This document shows positions 47,366 through 55,909 of a stretch of DNA of 64,000 nt, in pieces. The stretch is from positions 22,366 through 86,365 of IMG/VR virus record IMGVR_UViG_3300027659_000022. The stretch is one strand, 5' to 3'. The position numbers were made by a program, and so were the translations under genes. This stretch comes from a virus. The notes under the pieces were generated by a model, which saw nothing but the letters and a program-made list of their open reading frames with translations, was not told where the DNA came from and did not search any database. How positions within the stretch are numbered: the stretch's first letter is position 1; the number at the start of each line of letters is the position of its first letter.

Positions 47366-48556
47366 ATGCTATCATCACATTTTGCCGAAGACATATTTCT
47401 TGAATTCCATGGTCTAGTTGAATCTGATAAAATCAAGGTACAACACACGGACATAGGCCCCATTTCAAGTTTTTACTTGCGAATCTTCAACGATGATGCA
47501 TTGACCAAAAGTCAGGCTGATTTTGTGGTGAAAATTCTTGAAAAATACCGACACCTAGCTATGATGGCAGGATTCGACTATACTGATCCACTGAGAAATC
47601 CTGTATGGAAGCAGCCGTTCCGCGTATTAGACCTTACTAAACGAATCTATGTGGAACGCACAAATCAAGGGAATTTAGAGGTATGTGTGAAATTTCCTTA
47701 TCAGCTGAAAAAAGAGTTCGATGACCAGATAAATTCGTATCAACTCTCAAGTACCAGATTCAACAACTGGGACGCAGATCAAAAACTACGAAGGCTAAAC
47801 CTTTATGATTTCAATCTCATTGCACTGTACGAATTCGCCAATCGAAATAATTTTGAAATAGACGATAGCTTTATAAATGTGTTGGCAGATGTGGAAGAAA
47901 TCTGGCAAAATCAGGAAGAAATTTCACCTGCGTCGGATATCGTCGAGGGTAGAGTTCACCTGTTCAACGCCACTGCCGACGCCGAACAATGGTATAATCT
48001 TCACTGTGTGGGTGAGACTGATAAAGATCTGCTTACCGCCAAACACATGGGGTACTCATACCGCGGACGGCCTAAAAATATCAATGAAAAAATAGCTGCT
48101 CACGCAGAAAACAGCTTTTGGATCAGATCCAACGAGAAGTTTTTTGACCTATATAAAAAGATCACCGGCAAAGCCGCAGTGATGTTAGATCGCACCGGAG
48201 ACACGCTGACCTGGCTGCAGAAGTTTGTGGCAGATGCTGATGCACAAGGAGTTGATAGGGATGAAATCAAGGTATGTTTTAGAGACAGCAAGGATCGAGA
48301 CACTGGTATCAATGAGTGGATTAAGTTGGCGGGCGTTGGCGGAAAAGTAGAGTCAGGAAGAATATTGATATTTGAATCACGCCCAGCTAAATGGTTGTTT
48401 AAAGATCAGAGTGATGTTACACTGTTAGTAACGAACAATGTATTTCCTCCTACGAATGTCATAACTAGAGACTGGTTCAACAGTCATCCTTGTGTGATAT
48501 ACCTTGGAGATATCAAACCATCAGAGACTAAAGGACAAAAAATTGTCGAGCTGTAA
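47366..48556 (+). CDS. Unknown protein paired with UvsW
   Basis: This 396-residue protein is alpha/beta with no motif I can name. Visible features are S-F-Y-L-R-I-F-N-D-D-A-L-T near residue 34, a charged helical middle, L-F-N-A-T-A-D-A-E-Q-W-Y-N-L near 205 and a C-terminal Rossmann-like part (E-I-K-V-C-F-R-D-S near 300, G-R-I-L-I-F-E-S-R-P near 330, V-T-L-L-V-T-N-N near 352). It overlaps uvsW by 14 bases and shares its early promoter. A role in replication fork or recombination processing with UvsW is therefore the best contextual guess. Confidence 0.5.
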   Translation: MLSSHFAEDIFLEFHGLVESDKIKVQHTDIGPISSFYLRIFNDDALTKSQADFVVKILEKYRHLAMMAGFDYTDPLRNPVWKQPFRVLDLTKRIYVERTNQGNLEVCVKFPYQLKKEFDDQINSYQLSSTRFNNWDADQKLRRLNLYDFNLIALYEFANRNNFEIDDSFINVLADVEEIWQNQEEISPASDIVEGRVHLFNATADAEQWYNLHCVGETDKDLLTAKHMGYSYRGRPKNINEKIAAHAENSFWIRSNEKFFDLYKKITGKAAVMLDRTGDTLTWLQKFVADADAQGVDRDEIKVCFRDSKDRDTGINEWIKLAGVGGKVESGRILIFESRPAKWLFKDQSDVTLLVTNNVFPPTNVITRDWFNSHPCVIYLGDIKPSETKGQKIVEL

Positions 48557-49997
48557 ACTGATCATCCGAGACGAAGTCAACGTAAAATTTGAAGGCCTCA
48601 GCGTAGAGACTCGTCGAAAGATCGTGAACAAATTAAAATACGATCTTCCCTATGCTCGACACATGCCTGCATATAAACTAGGCAGGTGGGACGGCACTAA
48701 AACCTATTTTGGTATCGGCGGCACGGGATATCTCGCACATCTAGATGTGATCCTTCCTATCATCGAAGATTCAGGTTATGAGTTAGATATCGAAGATCTA
48801 AGATCGTTGCATAAATTTTCATTCCAACCCGTGTCGGAAACCTATTGGGCAGATCAGGGCAAAACATGGCCACAGGGACACATCGAAGCAGGAACTCCTA
48901 TTGTGCTGCGTGATTATCAATATGATGTCATCAACAAATTTTTAGAAAATCCGCAGGCCCTGCAAGAAGTGGCTACAGGAGCTGGCAAGACCATAACCAC
49001 AGCCACATTGAGCCATCTATGTGAACCGTATGGGCGTACAATGATTATTGTGCCTAACAAGAGTCTAGTAGTTCAGACTGAAGAAGACTATCGAAATCTT
49101 GGACTAGACGTTGGAGTATACTTCGGTGATAGAAAAGAATTAGGCCGCACTCACACTATCTGCACGTGGCAGAGTCTTAATATCTTAGACAAGAAAAGTC
49201 ACGACGAAGCCACAATGACCCTAGCAGAATTCTGTGAAGACGTGGTAGCTGTGATTGTAGACGAAGTGCATCAGGCCAAGGCAGAAGTGTTGACAAAACT
49301 GCTGACACAGAATTTTAAAAACTGTGCCATACGATGGGGACTCACAGGTACAGTGCCCAAAGAAGCTTGGGAATATCAAGGCATACTGGCCAGTATTGGT
49401 CCAGTGATCAATCAGGTATCTGCACATGATCTACAGACCAAAGGTGTACTGGCGCAGTTAAACATCAATGTGTTACAGACTACAGATGTGCAGGTGTTTA
49501 CATCCTTCCAAGATGAATACACGTTTCTAGTCACAGACGATACAAGACTTAAATGGATCGCTGATAAAATTACCAGCATATCTGCTGCTGGCAACACCCT
49601 GGTATTGATCAATAGAATCGACACAGGAAATAAATTAATTGCTTTGATTCCCGAGGCAGTGTTTGTGAGTGGCGGTATGAAACTAGGCGACCGCAAGGAA
49701 GAGTATGATGAAATTAAAACAAGTGATAACAAGATTATTGTGGCGACTTATGGTGTGGCCGCTGTGGGTATTAATATTCCACGTATTTTTAATCTGGTTC
49801 TTTTGGAACCCGGAAAGAGCTTTGTCCGCGTTATACAAAGCATTGGGCGAGGCATTAGACGAGCAGAGGATAAAGACCATGTGGAAATCTGGGACATAAC
49901 CAGTGCCTGCAAATACAGCAAGCGACATTTAACAGAACGCAAAAAGTTTTATAAGGATGCAAAGTATCCGTTCACGGTTACAAAAGTAAACATATGA
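48543..49997 (+). CDS. uvsW: ATP-dependent helicase UvsW
   Basis: This 484-residue SF2 helicase starts at TTG 48543, chosen because AAGGA lies 7 bases upstream; the longer frame to 48504 also uses TTG but has no such site. The N-terminal domain (R-K-I-V-N-K-L ... G-R-W-D-G-T-K) matches the T4 UvsW region with G-N-W-D-G-R. Helicase motifs follow: L-R-D-Y-Q near residue 125 (Q motif), A-T-G-A-G-K-T near 147 (Walker A), V-I-V-D-E-V-H near 240 (DEAH-type box), W-G-L-T-G-T near 270, and Q-S-I-G-R-G-I-R-R near 440 (motif VI). UvsW unwinds branched DNA and R-loops. Confidence 0.92.
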   Translation: MSSCKLIIRDEVNVKFEGLSVETRRKIVNKLKYDLPYARHMPAYKLGRWDGTKTYFGIGGTGYLAHLDVILPIIEDSGYELDIEDLRSLHKFSFQPVSETYWADQGKTWPQGHIEAGTPIVLRDYQYDVINKFLENPQALQEVATGAGKTITTATLSHLCEPYGRTMIIVPNKSLVVQTEEDYRNLGLDVGVYFGDRKELGRTHTICTWQSLNILDKKSHDEATMTLAEFCEDVVAVIVDEVHQAKAEVLTKLLTQNFKNCAIRWGLTGTVPKEAWEYQGILASIGPVINQVSAHDLQTKGVLAQLNINVLQTTDVQVFTSFQDEYTFLVTDDTRLKWIADKITSISAAGNTLVLINRIDTGNKLIALIPEAVFVSGGMKLGDRKEEYDEIKTSDNKIIVATYGVAAVGINIPRIFNLVLLEPGKSFVRVIQSIGRGIRRAEDKDHVEIWDITSACKYSKRHLTERKKFYKDAKYPFTVTKVNI

Positions 49998-50548
49998 GTG
50001 AAAGAAAGTTAACAAAATGGGCGTTCCCCTACATTAAAAGTTTTAGGACATACATCGATATTGGTGCAAGTACTGGAAAAACATCTATTCCTTTTATAGG
50101 AAAATTTGAAAAAATTTATTGCTTTGAACCTAATCCTAGAAGTTTTGAAGAGTTATCAAAAAATAAAAATCTAATTTGCTATAATTATGCAATTGGGGAT
50201 AAAAACGAAATTAAAGAATTAGTAATGAACGATTCTACAAACAATCCCGAACACGGATCAATTGCTGAAGAAAGAAATAAAGATTGGGTTACAGGTGAAA
50301 GATTTAAAGTTGAAGTTAAACGACTAGACGACTTTAAATTTGAATCAATCGATTTTATAAAAATTGACACGGAGCAATACGAGTTACAGGTTATAGAGGG
50401 TGCAATAAAAACAATTAAAAAACATAAACCTACTATATTTTTTGAAAATAAAAGAAATGAAGCAGACCAAGTAATCTTACTTTTATTAGATTTAGGATTC
50501 ACAGTAAAAAAATGGAAAAGCGATACTATAGCATATTACACGGAATAA
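49994..50548 (+). CDS. FkbM-family methyltransferase (copy 2)
   Basis: This 184-residue protein starts by ATGA overlap with uvsW. Y-I-D-I-G-A-S-T-G-K-T near residues 20-30 is SAM motif I, with Y-C-F-E-P-N-P-R near 42-49 and F-I-K-I-D-T-E-Q-Y-E-L-Q-V-I-E-G-A near 122-138 as the FkbM signature. It is markedly AT-rich and Lys/Asn-rich compared with uvsW next to it, which suggests recent acquisition. It is shorter than the usual 200-250 residues at its N terminus but keeps the core. The methyl acceptor is unknown. Confidence 0.8.
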   Translation: MSERKLTKWAFPYIKSFRTYIDIGASTGKTSIPFIGKFEKIYCFEPNPRSFEELSKNKNLICYNYAIGDKNEIKELVMNDSTNNPEHGSIAEERNKDWVTGERFKVEVKRLDDFKFESIDFIKIDTEQYELQVIEGAIKTIKKHKPTIFFENKRNEADQVILLLLDLGFTVKKWKSDTIAYYTE

Positions 50549-50551
50549 ATT

Positions 50552-51058
50552 ATGAAAATTTTAACATTAAACAACAGATCATTTGATCTCAACGAACTAC
50601 CAGAAGAAGTAGATGAAGATACTAGATTTTCAGTATTAGATAATTCTAATCCTCAAGAACCTGATTTCTTTTTCATGCCATTGATATTTTTAGAATCGTT
50701 TAATTCGCCAGCAATACTGCTGCGTATAGGCGGCCACGAAGTTCAGATGCCGTTGGATTGGTGCATGGTAGTAGGAGACAAAGAATGCGGTTTAGATCCA
50801 GAAGTATTGCCTTTAACCAGTATCAATGAACGAGGGTTTGATGCGTTGGTGTTTAATCCTATCAAAGGTTTCAAGACGGATTTTTTACCCATAGAAATTA
50901 TAAACATCTTTCAAGATGTTCGTTGGTATTTTCCTAAGATGAAAAACGGACAGTTACTAACCGTGCCCTTGCACGACGATCCAAATCCTCCCTGTGTGTT
51001 CTTTGTCAAAGAAGTCAGCAGGCAGAGCGAAATCGTACAGCTACACAAGTTGGTGTGA
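50552..51058 (+). CDS. Conserved phage protein, unknown function
   Basis: This 168-residue protein begins M-K-I-L-T-L-N-N-R-S-F-D-L-N-E-L-P. It has I-L-L-R-I-G-G-H-E-V-Q-M-P-L-D-W near residue 56 and ends in a P-C-V-F-F-V-K-E-V strand. I recall related proteins in marine T4-like phages near uvsW. It shows alternating strands and helices, with Cys residues at 71 and 78. Its base composition is nearer to the phage core genes than to the AT-rich genes on either side. No activity is visible. Confidence 0.45.
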   Translation: MKILTLNNRSFDLNELPEEVDEDTRFSVLDNSNPQEPDFFFMPLIFLESFNSPAILLRIGGHEVQMPLDWCMVVGDKECGLDPEVLPLTSINERGFDALVFNPIKGFKTDFLPIEIINIFQDVRWYFPKMKNGQLLTVPLHDDPNPPCVFFVKEVSRQSEIVQLHKLV

Positions 51059-51060
51059 AA

Positions 51061-51066
51061 TAAATA
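51061..51066 (+). promoter_or_regulatory. T4-type late promoter core, glycan island 2
   Basis: AAATAAATAC includes a TAAATA core directly after the previous stop. Transcription would start near 51072 and read a short leader with AAAGGG before the cupin ATG at 51090. Confidence 0.55.
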
Positions 51067-51089
51067 CTCAGATAATTAAAGGGTACCAT

Positions 51090-51434
51090 ATGAAAGCAGG
51101 TAAAGTTTGGGGTCAGACAGAATTGTTAGAAGCTAACGGTGTACTTGAGTTTCACCGTATTGAAGCCAAGGCCGGCGGAGTATGTTCTAAACACAAACAC
51201 AAATTTAAATGGAATGGTTTCTTTGTGGAATCTGGTGAAATGATTATTCGTGTTTGGAAAAATAATTACGACTTAGTCGATGAAACCTTGCTCAAAGCAG
51301 GTGAATACACAAAGGTTGCTCCGGGAGAATATCACCAGTTTGAAGCAGTTACAGACTGTGTAGCATTTGAACTGTACTGGGCAGAATTTGATCATGATGA
51401 CATTGCTAGAGAATCTGTAGGGTATTCAAAATAA
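51090..51434 (+). CDS. Single-domain cupin protein
   Basis: This 114-residue protein has the cupin motif: H-K-H-K-F-K-W-N-G-F-F-V-E-S-G-E near residues 31-46, then A-P-G-E-Y-H-Q-F near 75-82 and F-E-L-Y-W near 92. The His pair and the later His fit a metal site. It could be a sugar isomerase or epimerase of the phosphomannose-isomerase cupin kind, as in the fusion at 38793, but it is much smaller. The ATG at 51090 is set by the late promoter and AAAGGG; an upstream in-frame ATG at 50994 lies within the preceding gene. Confidence 0.65.
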   Translation: MKAGKVWGQTELLEANGVLEFHRIEAKAGGVCSKHKHKFKWNGFFVESGEMIIRVWKNNYDLVDETLLKAGEYTKVAPGEYHQFEAVTDCVAFELYWAEFDHDDIARESVGYSK

Positions 51435-51435
51435 A

Positions 51436-52110
51436 ATGAGCAATCCTGTTGAAGAAAAATTAAAAGCTGCATTCGCCGGGGTTGATCCTACTACATGTCT
51501 TGATGTTGGAGCAAACACAGGACAATTTACCACTGAGTGGCGAAAGGTATTTCCGGCATGTAAAATAACATCAATCGAACCAAATCCCTATTGCGAAAAG
51601 GGATTGAAAAAAATAGGAGTCGAATATTTTCAATACGGTATATCAGATAAAATTGGAGAGTTAGAACTTATTTTACCGAAAGCTAAGTCGAATTCTAAAG
51701 GTGCATCATTTTATAAAGAAATTAATTTTAATGGTTTATCCGATGATGAAATTTTAAAAATTAAAGTACCTGTGACTACACTTGACACTTTATTTCCCGA
51801 TAATGTGTTTGATGTAATTAAGATTGATGTTCAAGGAGCTGAGTTAGATGTTATCAATGGCGGCACATTGCTTTTATCAAAATCGTTGTATGTTATCATA
51901 GAAGTTTCGCTGATTCCATACAACGAAGGGGCACCGTTAGCAGATGTTATTGTGAGCCGCATGAAAGATTTTAATTTTTTTATTCAGGACATCGTCGGTA
52001 GGCATACTAATAAATCTGGTATTACACTACAATTAGATTTATTATTTGCAAAAATCGATACACATAGACTATCTGCTGTTAATGATTTTAAAAAAGAACT
52101 AGGACTATAA
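51436..52110 (+). CDS. FkbM-family methyltransferase (copy 3)
   Basis: This 224-residue protein carries C-L-D-V-G-A-N-T-G-Q-F near residues 20-30, S-I-E-P-N-P-Y near 46-52 and V-I-K-I-D-V-Q-G-A-E-L-D-V-I-N-G-G near 131-147, the three blocks of FkbM proteins. It starts 1 base after the cupin gene and abuts the next gene. Base composition is AT-rich like the rest of the island. It is likely to methylate a sugar made or transferred by its neighbours. Confidence 0.85.
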   Translation: MSNPVEEKLKAAFAGVDPTTCLDVGANTGQFTTEWRKVFPACKITSIEPNPYCEKGLKKIGVEYFQYGISDKIGELELILPKAKSNSKGASFYKEINFNGLSDDEILKIKVPVTTLDTLFPDNVFDVIKIDVQGAELDVINGGTLLLSKSLYVIIEVSLIPYNEGAPLADVIVSRMKDFNFFIQDIVGRHTNKSGITLQLDLLFAKIDTHRLSAVNDFKKELGL

Positions 52111-52839
52111 ATGAAAATTGGAATAGTATCAACTTTTAGCGATCAGGGGTATTATGATTATGCCAATCATTTTGTAGATAGTCTTAACAGCAAGTTAGAT
52201 GAACAGATTGCTGTGTTTCTTTACATAGACAATAGTAAAAAATTATTTAAAAGAAATTCTAATATAAATGTCATAAATTTAGAAAAAGCAGTTCCTGATT
52301 TAACCCAATTTAAAAATAGAAACAAGAATAAGCCGGTTGATTCATTTATAAACGACGGTGTTAGATTTAGCCATAAGAGTTATGCTATTTGGCATGCTGC
52401 GATGCACAGCGGAGTCGACGTTCTAGTTTGGTTAGATGCTGATACCGAACTACTCAAATATATGTCAGCGGAATATTTAAAGACATTTTTACCAGACGGA
52501 TATTTTACCAGTTATCTAGGAAGGCATAGTTACAGTGAAACCGGATTCATTGCATTTGATCTAAGAAATCCTTATACTAAAGAATTTTTTGATATTTTTA
52601 AAAGTTATTATGATTCGGACCGAATCTATACGTTGCCAGCATTTACTGATTGTCATGTGTTTGATGCCACTAGAACAGAACTAGAAACTACTGGCAAAAT
52701 AAAAGGACACAATCTCACACCAACAGAAGTGAAACATCCTTTTAATCATACATTTGAAGGATTTATGATGCATCACAAAGGCGGAAGAAAAGACGAAAGA
52801 GAGAAAATCATATCAAAATTAAGGAAAAAAGAAAAATGA
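52111..52839 (+). CDS. Glycosyltransferase-like protein, GT-A D-x-D type (copy 2)
   Basis: This 242-residue paralogue of the gene at 45237 starts K-I-G-I-V-S-T-F-S-D-Q-G-Y-Y. V-L-V-W-L-D-A-D-T-E near residues 106-115 is the D-x-D strand. S-Y-L-G-R-H-S-Y-S-E-T-G near 132 and T-D-C-H-V-F-D near 181 match the copy in island 1. The C-terminal stretch is Lys-rich. It overlaps the GDP-mannose dehydratase start by ATGA, which suggests use of a GDP-linked deoxysugar, but that is speculative. Confidence 0.65.
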   Translation: MKIGIVSTFSDQGYYDYANHFVDSLNSKLDEQIAVFLYIDNSKKLFKRNSNINVINLEKAVPDLTQFKNRNKNKPVDSFINDGVRFSHKSYAIWHAAMHSGVDVLVWLDADTELLKYMSAEYLKTFLPDGYFTSYLGRHSYSETGFIAFDLRNPYTKEFFDIFKSYYDSDRIYTLPAFTDCHVFDATRTELETTGKIKGHNLTPTEVKHPFNHTFEGFMMHHKGGRKDEREKIISKLRKKEK

Positions 52840-53816
52840 AAAAAGTAGCATTTGTCACTGGGATGACCGGTCAAGACGGACCGTATCTTGCAAAACTTCT
52901 TCTTGAAAAAGATTATACTGTATACGGGTTAGTAAAAAGGTATTCAAATCCAAATTTAAATAATCTTGAATTTTTAGGAATTGAAAACGATATCGAATTA
53001 GTGACCGGAGACATTACTGATGACGGTTCTATGAACCACATCATTAAAAATTTAAAACCACACGAAATATACAACCTAGCAGCACAGAGTTTTGTAGGAG
53101 CAAGTTGGGATCTAAATAAATTAACCACTGAAGTCAACAGCCTGGGACCTTTAAATATTTTAAATTCTATTAAAATGCACAGCCCGTTGTCTAAATATTA
53201 TCAGGCCAGCACCAGTGAAATGTACGGTAATAGTAACGGCGGAATGCAGGATGAAAATACAACTTTCAAACCACGAAGTCCTTACGGAGTTAGCAAATTG
53301 TATGCATACTGGATGACTATTAATTTTAGAGAAAGTTATAGTATTCATGCATCAAACGGAATTTTGTTTAATCATGAAAGCCCGTTAAGAGGAATAGAAT
53401 TTGTAACTAGGAAAGTTACCAACGGCATTGCTAAGATAAAATTAGGACTGCAGGATAAAATAACCTTGGGTAATATTGATAGCAAACGAGATTGGGGGTA
53501 TGCCGGAGACTTTGTCGAAGCCATGTGGATGATGGTTCAACAAGAAGAGCCGGGTGATTACGTTGTGAGCACAGGTGTTCAACATAGCATTGCAGATCTG
53601 TTAACTATCGGATTTAACCATGTAGGAATTACAGATTGGAAAAAATATATTGAATCAGATCCTAGATTTAAACGTCCTGCAGAATTACACAGCCTTTGTG
53701 GCGACAGCACCAAGGCTAAAAAAGTGTTAGGATGGCAACCTAAAACAAATTTTGAAACACTTATTAAAGAAATGGTAGATGCAGATTTAAAAAGATTGCA
53801 GAAAAATAAAAGTTAA
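52836..53816 (+). CDS. gmd: GDP-mannose 4,6-dehydratase
   Basis: This 326-residue enzyme keeps the GMD signature throughout: G-M-T-G-Q-D-G at residues 9-15 for NADP, N-L-A-A-Q-S-F-V-G-A-S-W near 80-91, A-S-T-S-E-M-Y-G near 124-131, and the catalytic Y-G-V-S-K with Tyr150 and Lys154. N-H-E-S-P-L-R-G near 174 and K-R-D-W-G-Y-A-G-D-F-V-E-A-M-W near 217 are diagnostic. It converts GDP-D-mannose to GDP-4-keto-6-deoxymannose, the precursor of fucose, rhamnose and perosamine type sugars. It is slightly shorter than bacterial versions and AT-rich. No second-step reductase or aminotransferase lies next to it. Confidence 0.93.
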   Translation: MKKVAFVTGMTGQDGPYLAKLLLEKDYTVYGLVKRYSNPNLNNLEFLGIENDIELVTGDITDDGSMNHIIKNLKPHEIYNLAAQSFVGASWDLNKLTTEVNSLGPLNILNSIKMHSPLSKYYQASTSEMYGNSNGGMQDENTTFKPRSPYGVSKLYAYWMTINFRESYSIHASNGILFNHESPLRGIEFVTRKVTNGIAKIKLGLQDKITLGNIDSKRDWGYAGDFVEAMWMMVQQEEPGDYVVSTGVQHSIADLLTIGFNHVGITDWKKYIESDPRFKRPAELHSLCGDSTKAKKVLGWQPKTNFETLIKEMVDADLKRLQKNKS

Positions 53817-53829
53817 CAGGACAACTAAT

Positions 53830-54492
53830 ATGAATATCGAAGACTGGTCAGTTGTCTCTGGAGATCGTGCATTAAGATCAGCCCTTGCAAAAGCAGACAT
53901 AATACCCGATCGACCTTCAACTATACTCGATTACCAGAAAGGTAAACTTAACATTGCTTTAGGATTTGTCAAAAATTTTACCACAGCTATAGATGCCGGT
54001 GCTAACTATGGCATAATGAGTTATAACTTAAACAGCAAATTTTTTAAAATTTATGCATTTGAGGTAGATACTCCGGTTCGAGAATGTCTTAAAAAAAATG
54101 TGGAAAAATTCCAACTAGATAATGTAGTAGTGTGCGATTGTGGGCTAAGTGACAAAGAAGAACTTGTTTCTCTGAAGTACCTTAAAAATACTTTTGGTAC
54201 TCACATTAATAAAGAAGTTTCTGGAACACATATTTGTAAAACTTTAGATTCTTTTGAATTAGCAGAAGTTGGATTTATAAAATTAGACTGTGAAGGATAT
54301 GAGCCTTATATCCTGCGAGGTGCTGAACAAACTATTAAAAAATATAAGCCAGTGATATTAATGGAAGAAAAAAACTATTCAGGAAAGTATTATGGTGAAG
54401 AAGGAAATCTAGCAGTTGATCTGTTGTTATCCTGGGGATACACTATGGAAGTAAGTTGGCCGAAAGACTGTGTTATGATTTATAAAGGTTGA
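53830..54492 (+). CDS. FkbM-family methyltransferase (copy 4)
   Basis: This 220-residue protein has A-I-D-A-G-A-N-Y-G-I-M near residues 53-63, Y-A-F-E-V-D-T-P near 74-81 and F-I-K-L-D-C-E-G-Y-E-P-Y-I-L-R-G-A-E near 149-166. The N-terminal 45 residues are an extra segment compared with copy 2. AGGACAA lies upstream as the ribosome binding site. It is the last gene of the AT-rich island, and base composition changes back to the phage norm in the next gene. Confidence 0.85.
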   Translation: MNIEDWSVVSGDRALRSALAKADIIPDRPSTILDYQKGKLNIALGFVKNFTTAIDAGANYGIMSYNLNSKFFKIYAFEVDTPVRECLKKNVEKFQLDNVVVCDCGLSDKEELVSLKYLKNTFGTHINKEVSGTHICKTLDSFELAEVGFIKLDCEGYEPYILRGAEQTIKKYKPVILMEEKNYSGKYYGEEGNLAVDLLLSWGYTMEVSWPKDCVMIYKG

Positions 54493-54494
54493 CT

Positions 54495-54776
54495 ATGGGA
54501 TCTCTTAAACCGGGTGCAACCTATATCTACGAACGCAACGGTGAAGAAATCTACGCCAGAGAAGCAGGCAAGACCGAACGAACCATGATTGGTTATCAGT
54601 ATGAAAACAAACCAGATCCCCGAACCGATGATGGCCGTCCATTGTACGAACATCTTAAAGAAGATAAACTGTGGGGCGAAATCCGTCGGGCGGCAAAAAC
54701 CAACAAGGCCTTGCAATCTATTTTAGATCGTGCTATACTTGTGTATCATCTAAGCAAAGATCATGGGAAAAAATAA
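54495..54776 (+). CDS. Small conserved phage protein, unknown function
   Basis: This 93-residue protein starts at the ATG with AAAGG 6 bases upstream (an in-frame TTG at 54489 is rejected). L-K-P-G-A-T-Y-I-Y-E-R near residue 4 and I-G-Y-Q-Y near 34 recall a family in marine T4-like phages. The C-terminal half is helical and basic. An early promoter lies inside its 3' end and drives the next gene, which overlaps it by 14 bases. No catalytic motif is seen. Confidence 0.5.
   Translation: MGSLKPGATYIYERNGEEIYAREAGKTERTMIGYQYENKPDPRTDDGRPLYEHLKEDKLWGEIRRAAKTNKALQSILDRAILVYHLSKDHGKK
54711..54739 (+). promoter_or_regulatory. Sigma70-type early promoter before the clamp-loader-like gene
   Basis: TTGCAA, a 17-base spacer and TATACT lie inside the end of the preceding gene. 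Transcription would start near 54746, leaving a 17-base leader to the ATG at 54763. Confidence 0.7.
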
Positions 54777-55242
54777 ACACGTAGACCTATTCAAAGATAT
54801 GATTCCTGCAGTAGACATGGGGGTCAAAGAACTTTGGGACGCAGCCACAGACGATGGTCGAAAAGAAATCAAAGGCGATTTCTGGAATCTCAATCGATAC
54901 ATCAGTTCGGTGAAATCTTCAAGTGCAGAACTGCAAGAACACTATGTACTCACTGTTAACGAATACTACAACAAGCATTGGGCTGATATACAGCAGCATC
55001 CACAGTTGGTATGGCAGACGCTGTGTCTCTGCAGCCATGAATCGAAAAAAACACACTTCCACGAATGGATTCCTCTGAAAACACGCAAGAACAAAAAGGA
55101 AGAATTCATCGCCGAACATTTTCCTAACATGAAGCGAGCAGACATTGAAACACTGGCAGAACTCACCACAGATCAAGAAATCAAACAGTACTGTGAGAAC
55201 CTTGGTTGGGACAAAAAGCAGATCCATGGACTTAAACTTTAA
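54763..55242 (+). CDS. 62: Probable sliding-clamp loader small subunit (gp62-like)
   Basis: This 159-residue protein opens with V-D-L-F-K-D-M-I-P-A, like the D-L-F-K-D opening of marine gp62 proteins. It then follows their order of features: a short helical region with N-R-Y-I-S-S, N-E-Y-Y-N-K-H-W near residue 67, an H-E-W-I-P-L-K basic block near 98 and a D-I-E-T-L-A helix near 127. T4 gp62 (187 residues) works with gp44 to load the gp45 clamp. The gp44 and gp45 genes are not in this window, so the call rests on pattern and on the replication context. Confidence 0.6.
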   Translation: MGKNKHVDLFKDMIPAVDMGVKELWDAATDDGRKEIKGDFWNLNRYISSVKSSSAELQEHYVLTVNEYYNKHWADIQQHPQLVWQTLCLCSHESKKTHFHEWIPLKTRKNKKEEFIAEHFPNMKRADIETLAELTTDQEIKQYCENLGWDKKQIHGLKL

Positions 55243-55909
55243 GTGCGAATATTGTGGTAAAACATTTGCCAAGGAAAAGACTCTGTTTGTACATGTCTGC
55301 GAACAGAAACGCCGACATCTTGGACAGAATGAACGACACGTACATATGGGATTGATCACCTTCCAACGATTCTACGATCTCACACAAAAATCCAAGGGCA
55401 CCAAGACCTTTGACGAATTTGCTGCCAGTCCGTACTATACAGCATTTGTGAAATTTGGCAGTTTCATGATCAATACTGCACCCATCTATCCTGAACGATT
55501 CATAGACTTTGTGATCAAGAGTGGAGTTAAGTTAGATCATTGGTGTCGTGATGAGTTGTATGACGCTTACATCAGCGAATTGATCAAGATCGAACCAGCA
55601 GACGGAGCCATACAAAGAACCATACAGAACATGATGGCCTGGAGCGAAAAGAACCACAGTGCTTGGGAACATTATTTTGCCTATGTGAATCTCAATCGTG
55701 CCACACATGATATCAAAGAAGGATTAATCTCTCCTTGGATACTATTAAATACTCGAGAAGGCAAGACTATGTTGCAAAAGATGAATGATGAACAGTTGGC
55801 TATAGTTGGTCCAGTAATTGATCCGCAGTTCTGGTTACGTAGATTTAAAGAATTGCCTGCAGATCTAGAACTGGTAAGAGATGTTATCAAGGAGGCCAAG
55901 ATATTGTAA
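55226..55909 (+). CDS. C2H2-type zinc-finger protein, conserved phage type
   Basis: This 227-residue protein starts within the end of the previous gene (17-base overlap); an earlier in-frame start at 55145 is less likely. M-D-L-N-F-K-C-E-Y-C-G-K-T-F-A-K-E-K-T-L-F-V-H-V-C near the N terminus is a single zinc finger of C-x2-C-x12-H type ending in H-V-C. The rest is helical: F-V-K-F-G-S-F-M near residue 73, L-D-H-W-C-R-D-E near 101. It sits between replication genes, and nucleic-acid binding is inferred from the finger. I recall orthologues in marine T4-like phages without known function. Confidence 0.6.
   Translation: MDLNFKCEYCGKTFAKEKTLFVHVCEQKRRHLGQNERHVHMGLITFQRFYDLTQKSKGTKTFDEFAASPYYTAFVKFGSFMINTAPIYPERFIDFVIKSGVKLDHWCRDELYDAYISELIKIEPADGAIQRTIQNMMAWSEKNHSAWEHYFAYVNLNRATHDIKEGLISPWILLNTREGKTMLQKMNDEQLAIVGPVIDPQFWLRRFKELPADLELVRDVIKEAKIL

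Noticed and set aside
54763-55242. gp59 helicase loader for the 159-residue protein
   Set aside because: The D-L-F-K-D-M-I-P opening and order of motifs fit gp62 better; gp59 is larger and entirely helical.
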